DNA of 64,000 nucleotides from JALOLG01 sp963776935 (GCA_963776935.1 CAVZOP010000002.1:434001-498000), one strand, 5' to 3'; positions 52,504 through 63,573 are shown, numbered from the stretch's first letter. Numbers and translations are program-made. The notes: generated by a model from the letters alone, not told the origin.

Positions 52504-54933
52504 TCAGGCGTCGATCAACTCGGGCTCGCCGACCGGTGCGGGCTCGTCGATGCTGTCGAACGGCGTGGCGTCGTGGGTGGGGCCCTGGACGTTCAGATTG
52601 GGGATGATCCGGTCGAGCCACGCCGGCAGCCACCAGTTCTTGTCACCGAGGAGCTCCATCGTCGCCGGCACCAGCAGCATGCGGACGACCGTGGCGTCGA
52701 GCAGGACAGCCAGCGCGAGGCCGAGACCGAACAGCTTGCCGACCCGGTCGTCCTCGAACACGAACGAGCCGAACACGACCACCATGATGGCGGCGGCGGC
52801 GGTGATGACACGTGCGGTCGCGGCGACGCCGTCGGCCACGGCGGTGGCGGAGTCGCCGGTCTTGTCGTACTCCTCACGGACCCGTGAGAGCAGGAACACC
52901 TCGTAGTCCATCGAGAGCCCGAAGACGATGGCGAACAGCATCAACGGTGCGATCGCCTCGATCGGGCCGCTGTCGATGCCGATGATGTCGGCACCCCAGC
53001 CCCACTGGAAGATCGCCACCAGCACGCCGTAGGCCGCGGCGATCGACAGGACGTTCATCAGGACGGCTTTGAGCGGCACCAGCAGCGAGCGGAAGACAAC
53101 CATCAGCAGCAGGAACGACAGCGCCAGCACGGCAGCGAAGAAGACGAACGTGCGGCGGGCGAGGAAGTCGGTGAAGTCGATGTTGACGGCGGCCGTCCCC
53201 GTGACCTTGACGTCGAGGGCGGTGCCGGCGACGGCCGCCGGAATGACGTCGTCGCGCAGTGTCTTGACCAGTTCGGTGGTGGCTGCGTCCTGGGGTGCGG
53301 TCGTCGGGACGAGGTTGAAGAGGTACGCCTCGGGGGAGTCGACGCGGTTGGGGAAGGCCGGCGTGACGGCCGCCACCCCGGGCGTCTCGGCGAGCGCCCG
53401 CTGGAGCGTTTCCAGGGCAGCGACGCCGTCGCCGGCACCCGGCACGACGGTGATCATGAACGGACCGTTGAAGCCGGCGCCGAAGCCGTCGGCGAGGAGG
53501 TCGTACGCCTGGCGGGTGTAGGTGTCCTCGGCGTAGTTCCCCTCGTCGGAGACGCCGAGGCGGAGGCCGAAGATCGGCGCCGCCAGGACGAGGAGGAACA
53601 ACGTGCCGGCGACGACCCAGCGCCACGGGCGGCGCTGGATCGTCCGGCTCCAGCGGTAGGCGAGCGTCTCGCGCACCGGCTTCGGTGCCCGGCGAGGCAC
53701 CTGCTTGCGGAGCGGGCGGACGGCGAAGCTGGCGAGCATGGTGAGGGCGGCGAGCCCGGCGCCGACGGCGGCCAGGGCGGCGACGCCGATACCGATGCCG
53801 AACAACGCCACCGCGACGAAACCGGCGACCACCAGGCCGCGCCAGCGCGTGACCTCGACCCGGTCCCCGGCGAAGGCGAGGAGCGGTGGCAGCAGCGTGA
53901 TCGAGGTGATCATCGTGACGAGCACGGTGACGGCGACGCCGATACCCAGACCGGCGACCCACCCGATCCCGATCAACAGCAGACCGAGGAGTGACACGAC
54001 GACGGTGACGCCGGCGAAGATCACGGCCCGGCCGGCGGTGTCCATCGCGGTGATGGTGGCCGCCCGGGGCGAAAGGCCGGCGTGGATCCCCTCCCGGTAG
54101 CGGGTGACGATGAACAGGGCGTAGTCGATGCCGACGCCCAGCCCGATCATGATCCCGAGGAAGGTGGTGAAGTCGGGGATGCTGAAGAAGTTGCTGAGGA
54201 TGACGATCAGGCCCATTCCGGCCCCGACACCGCCGAGGGCGACCGCCAGCGGCAGGCCCATGGCGAGCACCGAGCCGAAGGCGAGGATCAGCACGACGAT
54301 GGCGAAGGCGAGACCGATGAACTCGGTCGCCGGCGGCTCGAACACGGCGAGCGCCGTACCGCCGGGGAGGACCTCGAGACCCTCGACGGCGGGTGCGTGG
54401 TCGGAGATCGCCTCACCGAGGGCGGCCGATTCGGTGACGTCGACATCGGCGGACAGGTTGACCTGGGCGTAGGCGAGCCGGCCGGCGAGCGGACCGTGCT
54501 GGGCGATCTGCGCCGCACCCTGCTCGGAGTAGGGAGAGACAACCGTGGCGCCGGGGTGCTGGGGGTCGCCGTGATCATCCGGGAACCCGGCGTTGACGGT
54601 TGCGAACAGCTCCTCCATGCCGGCCCGGACGGCGGGATCGTCGACGCCCTGGTCGGCGCGAAAGACGATCGTTCCCGAACCGCCGCCGGCGCCGAGCTCG
54701 GCGAAGTACTGCTCGAGCACGTCGAAGCCGTCGGCGCTCTCGGAGTCGGGGATGTCGGTCGACGCGTCGTAGGCGGCGCCGAGCGAGGCGGCGGCGCCGA
54801 AGATCACGATCAGGGCGGCCAGCCAGATGCCGACGGCGGCCTTGCGGTGGTCGTAACACCAGGCACCGATGCGGGCGAGTCCTGAACGACGGGGCACGGT
54901 GTTGATCTGGGGGTTGATCTGAGGATGTCTCAC
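52504..54933 (-). CDS. MMPL/RND-superfamily exporter
   Basis: 809 residues from GTG 54933 (or GTG 54897). Two tandem halves, each with one helix (WLAALIVIFGAAASLGAA; WVVAGTLFLLVLAAPIFG), a large external loop and a five-helix bundle. The first bundle has the conserved GLGVGIDYALFIVTRYREG and the second GLSMDYEVFLLSRVREEYD, the proton-relay Asp/Tyr motifs of MmpL proteins. These move lipids, siderophores or hydrophobic compounds out with proton entry. Intact over 2.4 kb. Longer upstream starts add only antisense-like sequence. Confidence 0.9.
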   Translation of the reverse strand: MRHPQINPQINTVPRRSGLARIGAWCYDHRKAAVGIWLAALIVIFGAAASLGAAYDASTDIPDSESADGFDVLEQYFAELGAGGGSGTIVFRADQGVDDPAVRAGMEELFATVNAGFPDDHGDPQHPGATVVSPYSEQGAAQIAQHGPLAGRLAYAQVNLSADVDVTESAALGEAISDHAPAVEGLEVLPGGTALAVFEPPATEFIGLAFAIVVLILAFGSVLAMGLPLAVALGGVGAGMGLIVILSNFFSIPDFTTFLGIMIGLGVGIDYALFIVTRYREGIHAGLSPRAATITAMDTAGRAVIFAGVTVVVSLLGLLLIGIGWVAGLGIGVAVTVLVTMITSITLLPPLLAFAGDRVEVTRWRGLVVAGFVAVALFGIGIGVAALAAVGAGLAALTMLASFAVRPLRKQVPRRAPKPVRETLAYRWSRTIQRRPWRWVVAGTLFLLVLAAPIFGLRLGVSDEGNYAEDTYTRQAYDLLADGFGAGFNGPFMITVVPGAGDGVAALETLQRALAETPGVAAVTPAFPNRVDSPEAYLFNLVPTTAPQDAATTELVKTLRDDVIPAAVAGTALDVKVTGTAAVNIDFTDFLARRTFVFFAAVLALSFLLLMVVFRSLLVPLKAVLMNVLSIAAAYGVLVAIFQWGWGADIIGIDSGPIEAIAPLMLFAIVFGLSMDYEVFLLSRVREEYDKTGDSATAVADGVAATARVITAAAAIMVVVFGSFVFEDDRVGKLFGLGLALAVLLDATVVRMLLVPATMELLGDKNWWLPAWLDRIIPNLNVQGPTHDATPFDSIDEPAPVGEPELIDA

Positions 54934-55144
54934 GGATCCGACGCTGCCCGAATCGGGTCGGGGGCCGGTGTGGCGTCGGTTGTGTTTCGGTTGAGGACCG
55001 TCGAGACTTGCCTCAACCAGGACACAACCGGGTGTCGGACGCGGCGCAACCGCGCTGGCGCACGCTCCGGTCGTGGAAACGCTGGCGATCGAATCAGAAC
55101 TCATCGAGCCAAGACCATTCGAGGGAGAAGGGAGCGGTGTCGAC

Positions 55145-58100
55145 GTGCAGATCCGTCTGTTCGGTGGCGTCGCGGCCGCGACCGACGACGGGGAACCGGT
55201 CGACGTCGGCCCGGCGAAATGCCAGGCGGTGCTCGCCGTGCTCGCCCTGTCGCCGGGGTCCGCCGTACCGGTCTCGCGCATCGTGCGGCTGGTGTGGGGC
55301 GAGGTCCCACCGCGCACCGCCGACAAGACGCTCCAGTCGTACGTCACGCGCCTGCGCAAGGGCCTCGGTGCCGATTCGATCGTCCGGACCGGTGTCGCGT
55401 ATCGCCTGGACGTGACCGCCGCCTCGGTCGACGTCGTCCGCTTCCAACGCCTGCTCGGCCTGGACGACACCGAGGCCGCACTCGCCGAATGGACCGGGAC
55501 TCCCCTCGCCGGGCTCGACGCCGACGGCCTGACGGCCACCGTCGACGGGCTCGTCGAGCAGTACCTCGGGGTGGTGGAGACCGACCTGGGGCGGCGCGTC
55601 GAGGACGACGCCCATGCGGTGATCGGCTCGTTGACCGAGCTGACGGCCACCTATCCGTTCCGCGAGGGGCTGTGGGCGCTGTTGATGACGGCGCTCTACC
55701 GCGTCGGCCGCCAGGCCGATGCGCTGGCGGCGTATCGCAGGGCCCGCGAGCACCTCGTCGAGGGTCTCGGGGTCGAGCCCGGCCCTCGGCTCCGCGAGCT
55801 CGAGTCGCTGATCCTCGGCCAGGACGAGCAACTCGGTGTCAACCGGTCGTCGATGGGTTCGGCGTTGGGGGTGCCGTCAGGGACGGTGACGTTCGGGTTC
55901 TCCGATGTCGAGGACTCCACCGGGCTGTGGGCAGCGCACCGTCGCGAGATGAGCTCGGCGATGGCTCGCCATGACGAGCTCGTCACGGCCGCCGTCGATC
56001 GTCACGGCGGGTACGTCTTCGCCACTGGTGGCGACTCGTTCGGGGTGGCCTTCCATCGCGCCACGCGACGCGGTCGCGTGGGCCACGGAGCTGCAGGCCG
56101 CGATCGAGAACGAGCGGTGGCCCGCAGACGCCCGCATTCGGGTCCGGATCGGCGTGCACACCGGCGAGACCGAGGAGCGGGGGAAGGGCTACTTCGGCCC
56201 CGCCCTGATCGTCGCCGCTCGGCTCGCGGCCGCCGGTCACGGCGGCCAGACGCTGGTGTCGGGAGTGACGTCGGCACTGCTCGACGGCAGCAACTTGCGT
56301 GAGCTCGGGACATTCCGCCTCGAGGGTGTCGTCGCCGAGCAGCGCATCCTCCAACTCGGCGACGGCGACCACCCGCCGTTGCGGACCGACGACAGCCGCC
56401 GCGGCAACCTCCCTCGGCGGCTGGGTCGCCTGATCGGTCGCGACGCCGACCTCGAGATCGTCCGCGACGCGCTCGCCAGCTCGCCGATCGTGACGCTCGT
56501 CGGGCCCGGCGGGATCGGCAAGACGAGGCTCGCCCTCGCGGTGGCGGAACGCGCCGACGTCGACGGGCCGGCCGGGGGTGGGGGACGGGCAGGGGTTGGC
56601 GGCGCGTGGCTCATCGAGCTCGCTGCCAACGCCTCGTCGAGCGAAGTGCCGCGCGCGGTTGCCAGCGTCCTCGACGTGAAGGAGAGCCTGGGGCGCACGC
56701 TGACCGAATCGATCGTGACGACTCTGCAATCGCGCCGAGCATTGCTCGTCCTGGACAACTGCGAACACGTCATCGACGGCGCCGCCGACCTGGCAGCCGC
56801 CATCGCCGAGGGCTGTCCGAACGTCCGGGTCCTCGCCACGTCGAGAGAAGGCCTCGGCGTGCGTGACGAGCAACTCGTCGTCGTCGCACCCCTGGACCCC
56901 GAGGGGCCCGGCGTCGAGCTGTTCAACGAGCGGGCGGCGACCGTGTCGCCGACGTTCGATCCGTCCGCCGGCCGCGCCGACGTCGAGGAGATCTGCCGTC
57001 GCCTCGACGGTGTCCCGCTCGCCATCGAGCTGGCCGCCGCCCGCACGGGCAACCTCTCGACGGCGGATCTGGTGGAGCGGCTCGACGACCGTCTGCGGCT
57101 GCTCACCGGCGGCCGGCGGGCCAGTGTCGAGCGCCATCGGACCCTGCGGGCGACCATCCAGTGGTCGTACGACCTGCTGACGCCACCACAACAGGCGATG
57201 TTCCGTTGTCTGTCGATCTTCGCCGGGACGTTCGATCGGGTTGCGGCCGCGGCGGTCGCCGCCGATGCCGATCTCGATCTCGTGGATGTCGACGACCTCC
57301 TCGGTGACCTCGTCGACCGATCGATGCTGGTCGTCGAGTCGGGGCCCTTCGGCCGCCGCTTCCGGCTCCTCGAGACGATGCGCCAGTTCGCAGCCGAGCA
57401 CCTCTCGGAGACCGGCACCACCGACGTGATCGCGGCGCGCCACGCGCAGTGGTGCCTCGACGGGGTCACCACGGCCCATGCGCTGCTGGCCGGGCCCGGT
57501 GAGATCGAGGGTGTCGCCCGCCTCGACGAGCTGTGGCCCAACCTCCGCGCCGCGGTCGACTGGGCGTGCGCCACCGAGGATCGCCGGCTGGCCGGCGACC
57601 TCGTCGCTCCGGTCGCGGCCGAGGTGTATCTGCGGAGCCGGAGCGAGATCGGCGACTGGGCCGAACAGATCCTCGCCATCACGCCGCCCGACGACGAGGA
57701 GCTGATCGTGTTCGGGCTCACCTGGGCCGCCCGCCGGTACATGCGGATGCTCGACAAGCAGGGGTTCGAGCGTCTCGTCGGCAGATACGGAGAGCCGGAT
57801 CACCCGATGATCCGTTACGCGCGAGCTTTCCTCGACAACGACTACACGGCGCGGTTGGAGTCGGCCGCCCAGTCGCTCGCCGAGCTGCGCCGGCGGGGCG
57901 AGCACTACGTCGCCGACGTCAACGAGCTCGTCGCGATCGGGCTCACGCTGCTGATGTCCGGGCGGTTGGAGGAGCACGATGCGCTCGTGACCGGGCTCGT
58001 CGAGCGGTATCGCGCGTACGGCCCGCCCACGTGCCTGCAGTGGGCCTTGACGTACCTCGGCATCTCTGCATCCGCGCAGGGCAGGCACCACGAGGCCGCC

Positions 58101-58547
58101 CGGTTCTACGAGGACGCGGCCGGCATCGACGTTCCGGCGCGCACGCACACGCTGAAGAACCCCCTCGAAGCGCGAGCCGCGCTGCGTCGTGGTGACCGTT
58201 CACGGGCGTTCGAGATGCTCCGCTCGTACATCGACGAGCTGCTCGCCAACGACAACGTGTACATCGGCAAGTTCGCCTGCATCGAGTTCGTCGGGATGAT
58301 GCTCAGGGTCGACCGCCGCGCGGAGGCGGCTCGCATCCTCGGCTTCCTCGAGTCGACCGACTCGATCGAACTGTCCGCCCTCAGATCACGCTTCGCCGGC
58401 GACGCCGGAGAACAGATCGCGATCGACTCCGAACACGACACCGCGCACGAACGGGCGATCGGCCGGGACCTCGACGACCGCCGTGCGTTGACCTACATGC
58501 GCGACATCCTCGATCGGCTCCTCGACGGCGAACAAGTCACCGCCTGA
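55145..58547 (+). CDS. SARP-cyclase-like-ATPase-TPR regulator (one frameshift)
   Basis: Four modules. OmpR-type winged helix (VQIRLFGGVAAATDDGEPVD, DKTLQSYVTRLRKGLG) and BTAD domain (LWALLMTALYRVGRQADALA, GVEPGPRLRELE) to about 55830. A class III cyclase homology domain follows: VTFGFSDVEDSTGLWAAH and ATGGDSFGVAF keep both metal aspartates, but the usual VNxAARL reads ALIVAARL, losing the transition-state Asn. After a one-base insertion near 56065 come an NB-ARC-like ATPase (TLVGPGGIGKTRLALAVAE, RRALLVLDNCEHV, VPLAIELAAART) and helical repeats. GTG 55145 is preferred for its GGGAG site; GTG 55073 is an alternative. Divergent from the MMPL gene, which it may control. Confidence 0.85.
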
Positions 58548-58595
58548 CCCCGCACCCACGTCCACGGCGCGACCCGTCAGTCGGTTGATCGACTC

Positions 58596-61500
58596 CTAGG
58601 GCTCGCCGTCGACGTTCAGCGCGGCCCACTCCGCATCGATGTCGGCGAGGACCTGATCGATGGTGCGGATCCCGTCCACCCAGTCGAGCATGCCTTGCCA
58701 GAATGCTGCCGGGGCGACGCCTTCCGTCCAGCCACCGATCTCGGAGGGCATCAGATCCGAAGCGTCGTACCTCCACACGCCGGCGTCCAGCGCGGCGCGG
58801 GCCGTGGACGCGATGGCAATGCGGACCGCGGCCGCAGGATCGGCGGCGGCGTTGCCGTAGGCGGACGTCTCGAATCGTCGGTTCGGGGAGATGAAGCTGC
58901 TGTCCGCATCTGCTGCCCAGGCCGCACCCCACTCCGGACTCGCAATGAACTCCACGAACGCTCGGACCTCTGGCCGGTCGACGAGCGCCGACGCGAACAG
59001 ACCGCCACCGATGCTCGGAGTCGGCTGGCCCGGATCGACCGGAGGAAGCACGAAGAAGTCGATGTCCTCGCCGATCTGCGTACCCGGCGGCACCAGCCTG
59101 AGCATGAAGTTGGCCTGGTGGTACAACCAGCACGCTGGCTCGGGTTCGCCCGTCAGCGCGTTGCGGTTGAGCAGGTGGAACAGCTGGCTGTCGTAGGGCT
59201 CACTGCTGACCAGAGCCGGTCCACCCCGTACGAAGCCGGGCTCGAAGATCAACGCGTCGGCCAGCCGTCCGGCCTCCATCACCGCAGGATCGGTGAACCC
59301 GACGTCGCCGACCGTCCAGGCGTCGTAGGTGTCGGTGCCACCAACGCGCAGCACCAGGCTCTCGACGAGATCGGAGCCGGGCCACCCGCTGGCGAAGCCG
59401 CTGGCGAAGCCGAAGCACCAGGGCGTGCCGCCGTCCGCCACGATCTGATGGGAGAGGGCGACGAGCTCGTCCCAGCTCGCCGGTACCTCGTACCCGGCGG
59501 CCTGGAACTCGGCCTTGGGGTAGAACACGAGACCCTTCAGGTCGAGCGTCAGTGGTATCGCACGAACGGTTCCGCTCGGCGGCGGGGTGTCGCCTCCGTC
59601 GGCCAGCGTGGCGATGCCGAGTAGATAGTCCCCGAAGTCGGATCGCAACGTCGCCGTGTCGACGAACCGGCCGATGTCGACGGCCCGGGACTGGGCCCAC
59701 GTCGGGATACCACTCTGATAGCCGACGACGTCTGGGCGTTCGAGGTCGCCCGTCGCGATGTTCTCGACGTCCTGCACCTCGCTGGATCCGACCTCGATCT
59801 CGATCCCGGTGAACTCGGTGAAGGCCTCGAGCTGTCGTGCGAATCCGTCGTCGTCGCGCAGCGTGCTCGCCGCCATGGTGACGGTGGTGCCCGCCAACGC
59901 CCGCCCGCCAGGATCCATCGCCCCGTACGAATCGAGCCCACGACGTAACGGCAGGCTCTCCGGAACCTCGACGCGTTCCGGGCACGACCCAGCGAACAAT
60001 GAGGCGCATTCGGTGTCCGTGAAGCGCCGGTCGACCGCGGACTCGGCGAGCTGCACCAACTCCGCTGGGGGCAGGGCGTACACGCCGACGAGGCCTCCTG
60101 GCCCGGATCTGACGGCCACTCGAGTCTCGGGACCGACGCCGTACTGCACGCCGAGCTCGTGGAGTGCGAAGTGCACGGCGTCGACGGCTTCCTCGGTCGC
60201 GAAGCCGAGGTCGACTGTTTCGCGCACGGACTGCACAGCGAGCAGGAGCGCCAGCTCCGGGTCGGCGATGAGGGCCTTCTCCGAAGCGGTCACGAGGTCC
60301 GCAACTCCGAGCAGGTCGTCGACGTCTCCCTTGGCGGTCTCGGCCGAGCGCCACTGGACCGCGCCGAAAACGGCGAGCGCGGCCACGAGCACGGCCACGA
60401 GACCGACGCCGACGAGTTGCCGGACGCGTCGCCGCTCTCGACGTTCGGCGGCGATGGCGCGCAGCTCCCGCTCGCGATCCTCCGCCGCCTCTCGGTCGCG
60501 CTCGGCGACGCTGGCGTCGAGAAAGGCCTGTTCCGGGGCGGAGAGTGGCAACGAGGCGGTGGTGGCCCAGCCGTGCACCTGCTCGAGGCGGCCACCTCGC
60601 AGGAGGTAAGCCTCGGCGCGGTCGGCCGCCAGCCATTCACCCATCGCCTCCGCGAGTCGCCGCTGATTGAGCACGTCGTGTCGGGCATCGACGATCCAGT
60701 CGTGCAGGCGGGTCCATTCGGTGAGCAATGCCTCGTGCGAGATCTCGACCGTCGGGCTCCTCGTCACTGGGTCGCGGTCGAAGCTCAACAGCCGGTGTCG
60801 GCCGAACGTGTCGAGCACCGCGCGGAGCATCCCGCGATCGACCGGGAGCTGCTCGAGCTCACTCTGCAGGACGCGGCGACGAGTGTCGTCCGCTCCCTCG
60901 CCGAGGGTGACGAGTCGCAGGAACACTTGTCGGGTGACCTCGTGCGCATCCTCGCCGAGCCCGGCCAGGAGTCCTTCGGCGCGCGTCACGAGCGCTCCTG
61001 ACACCCCGCCGAGCTCTCGGTACGCGGCGTCGGGGATCCGGACACCACGCCGCTTGTCGAAGAGCTCCGTCAACGTGTACTGCAGCAACGGCAATGCACC
61101 GGGGCGGTCCACGACGTCTCGGACCAGCTCGGCGACGAGCGCCGGTTCGAACGTGATGCCGTACTGTTCGACCGGCCCGGTGATCGCCCGCTCCAACTCC
61201 TGCGGCGTCATCGGCGGGATCGCCTCGGTGCCGTCGCGGAGCAACTCACCGAGGCCACGGTGCTGCAGCGGTCGGTCGTAGTAATCGGCGCGCAACGTGG
61301 CGATGACACGGACACGACTCTGATCGTCGATCACCGCGCTCACGAGGTTGTCGAGGAAGCGGTTCGCCGTCGCGGCGTCGACCTGTGTGAACAGTTCTTC
61401 GAACTGATCGATCAACACCAGCAGCTGCGAGCCATCGCTCGGCAGCACGCGACGAAGCGCGTGTTGCAGCCCGTGCTCACCGGCGAGCTGCTCGAGCAAG

Positions 61501-63413
61501 GAGACGGGCGGATCGACCGCGACGCCGAGCAGGGCCTCCTCCAACGCTTCGAACGGATGGGGTGCCGGGGTCATCTCGATCGTGAACCACGAGTCCGACA
61601 GTGGGAGCGCCCCCTGACGGAGTGCAGGCAGCAGCCCGGCCCGCACGACGCTCGACTTGCCGCTCCCGCTCGGGCCGACCACGGCGATGAAGCGGCCCCG
61701 GACTCCAGGCTGGCCGAGGCGCGAGATGAGCCGCTCGACGACCCGTTCCCGACCGTGGAAGTCGACGGCGTCGGTGGCGTCGAACGGGCGCAAACCCTTG
61801 AACGGGTTGTCGACCTCTACGTGGCGCTCGGTCGTCGTCGCTCGCTGGGCGGTCGCGACGCGGTCCGCGAGTGCGTCGCGCAGGTCAGTGACGAAGCCGG
61901 CGACGCTTCCGTAGCGCTTGGTGGCGTCGACGTCGGTGGCGCGGTCGATGACGCGCAGAACCGGCGGCGGCAGTGCGCCGCGTATCTGGGCGACCTCGCC
62001 GCTCAGACCGGTGAGTGCCTGGGCGACGACGACACCGAGGCTGTAGATGTCGGACGTGGCCGCGGCGTCGCCGCGATCAAGCTGTTCCGGCGCCGCGTAC
62101 GGCGCATCGAGCGTCGTCGTGGCGGACCCACCGTCCGATGTCGCACCATCCGCGCCGACCGCGATCCCGAAATCGGACAGGTATGCGTTGCCCTCGTCGT
62201 CGATGAGGATGTTTGCTGGCTTGATGTCGCGGTGCACGACGCCGGCGCGGTGCGCCGTCTGCAGCGCGCTGCCGAGTTGATCGGCCATCGCCGTGGTCTG
62301 GGCGGCGGTCAGGGCGCGGTGTTCGAGCACGTTCGCCAGGCTCCCCCCGCGCATCAATCGCATCACGAGGTAGGCCGCACCTGGTTCGCGCCAGTAGTCG
62401 TAGAGCGGGACGATGTGGGGGTGCTCGAGGCGGGCGACGAGCTGGGCCTCGGCCTGGAAGCGACGGATGAAGTCGGGCTTGTTGGCGTGCTCTGGTCGAA
62501 TGACCTTGATCGCCACCTCCCGGCCGACGGCGGGTTGATAGGCGCGGTAGGCGACACCGCCCGCTCCGTCACCGATCCGCTCGCGCAACTCGTACCCTCG
62601 CACCGCGAGTCCCGGCTCGGCCGCAGAGCCCGGGAACGGGGAGGGGGAGCGGGCGTCGAGCGACTCGTCGCCGGTGACGATCTGCTCCTCGAGCCTGCGG
62701 AGCCCGGACGACGGCGCGATGCCGAGCTCCTCTCCCAGCCGTGACTTGAGCAGTTGGTACGCGCGCAACGCGTCGGCCTGTCGTGCCGACCGGTGGAGGG
62801 CGAGCATCAACTGGCCCGTCAGGCGCTCCTGCAAGGGGTGCTGGCGGACGAGCGACTCCAGCTCGGAGATCAGTTCCCGCGACATGCCCCGCTTGAGATC
62901 GGCATCGATCCGGGCCTCCACTGCCTCGAGCCGTAGCTCCTCCAGGCGGGCGATCTCGGCCTGGGCGAAGGATTCGTACGTGAAGTCCTCGAACGCTCGG
63001 CCCCGCCACAACGCCAACGCCTCGCCCAGCACCAATGACGCGGCGGCCGGATCGATGTCGGCGAGGGCACGCCCTTCGGCGACCATGCGCTCGAAGCGGA
63101 CTGCGTCGATCTCGTCGGGCGCCGCCTGGATGAGGTACCCGGGTGCGCGGGTGAGCAGGATCGAGCCCCCCGAGCGCTTCTCACGGTCAGGTTCGAGCGC
63201 CTTGCGCAGACCCGACACGTACACCCACAACGCGTTCTGCTTGTCCGTGCCGCCATCGGCGCCCCACAGACCGTCGATGATCTGATCGGTCGAGAACACC
63301 GCGTTGGGTGCCGTCAGGAGCAGGGCCAGCAGCGCCCGCTGACGGAACGAACCCAGATCGACGGAGTGGCCGTCTTGCAGCACGTCGAGCGTTCCGAGTA
63401 CCTGGTATTCCAA
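58596..63413 (-). CDS. five-part fusion: SARP, Ser/Thr kinase, nSTAND1 ATPase, membrane helix, ABC-type solute-binding domain
   Basis: 1605 residues from TTG 63413 with AGGAGG six bases upstream. 1-95 OmpR-type winged helix (ALLLTAPNAVFSTDQIIDGL, NALWVYVSGLRKAL); 97-245 BTAD. 273-515 protein kinase: RIGDGAGGVAYRAYQ, Lys303 in VAIKVI, HRDIKPANIL (Asp396), SDFGIA, YAAPEQL, so apparently active. 535-950 nSTAND1 ATPase: NPFKGLRPFDATDAVDFHGR, Walker A GPSGSGKSSVVRAGLLP (580-596), Walker B LLVLIDQFEELF. Helix about 1000-1019. 1175-1605 a family 1 solute-binding domain (FTGIEIEVGSSEVQD, IPLTLDLKGLVFYPKAEFQA, FVEFIASPEWGAAWA) outside the cell, where relatives carry WD40 repeats. Intact over 4.8 kb. 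Converges with the SARP-cyclase gene. Confidence 0.9.
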   Translation of the reverse strand: MEYQVLGTLDVLQDGHSVDLGSFRQRALLALLLTAPNAVFSTDQIIDGLWGADGGTDKQNALWVYVSGLRKALEPDREKRSGGSILLTRAPGYLIQAAPDEIDAVRFERMVAEGRALADIDPAAASLVLGEALALWRGRAFEDFTYESFAQAEIARLEELRLEAVEARIDADLKRGMSRELISELESLVRQHPLQERLTGQLMLALHRSARQADALRAYQLLKSRLGEELGIAPSSGLRRLEEQIVTGDESLDARSPSPFPGSAAEPGLAVRGYELRERIGDGAGGVAYRAYQPAVGREVAIKVIRPEHANKPDFIRRFQAEAQLVARLEHPHIVPLYDYWREPGAAYLVMRLMRGGSLANVLEHRALTAAQTTAMADQLGSALQTAHRAGVVHRDIKPANILIDDEGNAYLSDFGIAVGADGATSDGGSATTTLDAPYAAPEQLDRGDAAATSDIYSLGVVVAQALTGLSGEVAQIRGALPPPVLRVIDRATDVDATKRYGSVAGFVTDLRDALADRVATAQRATTTERHVEVDNPFKGLRPFDATDAVDFHGRERVVERLISRLGQPGVRGRFIAVVGPSGSGKSSVVRAGLLPALRQGALPLSDSWFTIEMTPAPHPFEALEEALLGVAVDPPVSLLEQLAGEHGLQHALRRVLPSDGSQLLVLIDQFEELFTQVDAATANRFLDNLVSAVIDDQSRVRVIATLRADYYDRPLQHRGLGELLRDGTEAIPPMTPQELERAITGPVEQYGITFEPALVAELVRDVVDRPGALPLLQYTLTELFDKRRGVRIPDAAYRELGGVSGALVTRAEGLLAGLGEDAHEVTRQVFLRLVTLGEGADDTRRRVLQSELEQLPVDRGMLRAVLDTFGRHRLLSFDRDPVTRSPTVEISHEALLTEWTRLHDWIVDARHDVLNQRRLAEAMGEWLAADRAEAYLLRGGRLEQVHGWATTASLPLSAPEQAFLDASVAERDREAAEDRERELRAIAAERRERRRVRQLVGVGLVAVLVAALAVFGAVQWRSAETAKGDVDDLLGVADLVTASEKALIADPELALLLAVQSVRETVDLGFATEEAVDAVHFALHELGVQYGVGPETRVAVRSGPGGLVGVYALPPAELVQLAESAVDRRFTDTECASLFAGSCPERVEVPESLPLRRGLDSYGAMDPGGRALAGTTVTMAASTLRDDDGFARQLEAFTEFTGIEIEVGSSEVQDVENIATGDLERPDVVGYQSGIPTWAQSRAVDIGRFVDTATLRSDFGDYLLGIATLADGGDTPPPSGTVRAIPLTLDLKGLVFYPKAEFQAAGYEVPASWDELVALSHQIVADGGTPWCFGFASGFASGWPGSDLVESLVLRVGGTDTYDAWTVGDVGFTDPAVMEAGRLADALIFEPGFVRGGPALVSSEPYDSQLFHLLNRNALTGEPEPACWLYHQANFMLRLVPPGTQIGEDIDFFVLPPVDPGQPTPSIGGGLFASALVDRPEVRAFVEFIASPEWGAAWAADADSSFISPNRRFETSAYGNAAADPAAAVRIAIASTARAALDAGVWRYDASDLMPSEIGGWTEGVAPAAFWQGMLDWVDGIRTIDQVLADIDAEWAALNVDGEP

Positions 63414-63573
63414 ACCCGTCCTCCTCGCGGCGGCCACCCTGTGTCGCGACTTCGTCACAGGGTGGCCTGAGTGTGGGCCATCCAACTTAGGTTCGACTTA
63501 AGCCGGTCGGCGACGGCGGGGGATCGGACGGGCGGGGTGACCGCCCGCCACCCCCACCACGACATCGCCGGCC

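Noticed and set aside
54934..55650. Long N-terminal extension of the MMPL exporter
   Set aside because: Serine/threonine-rich antisense of the SARP regulator gene; the conserved protein starts at GTG 54933 or 54897.
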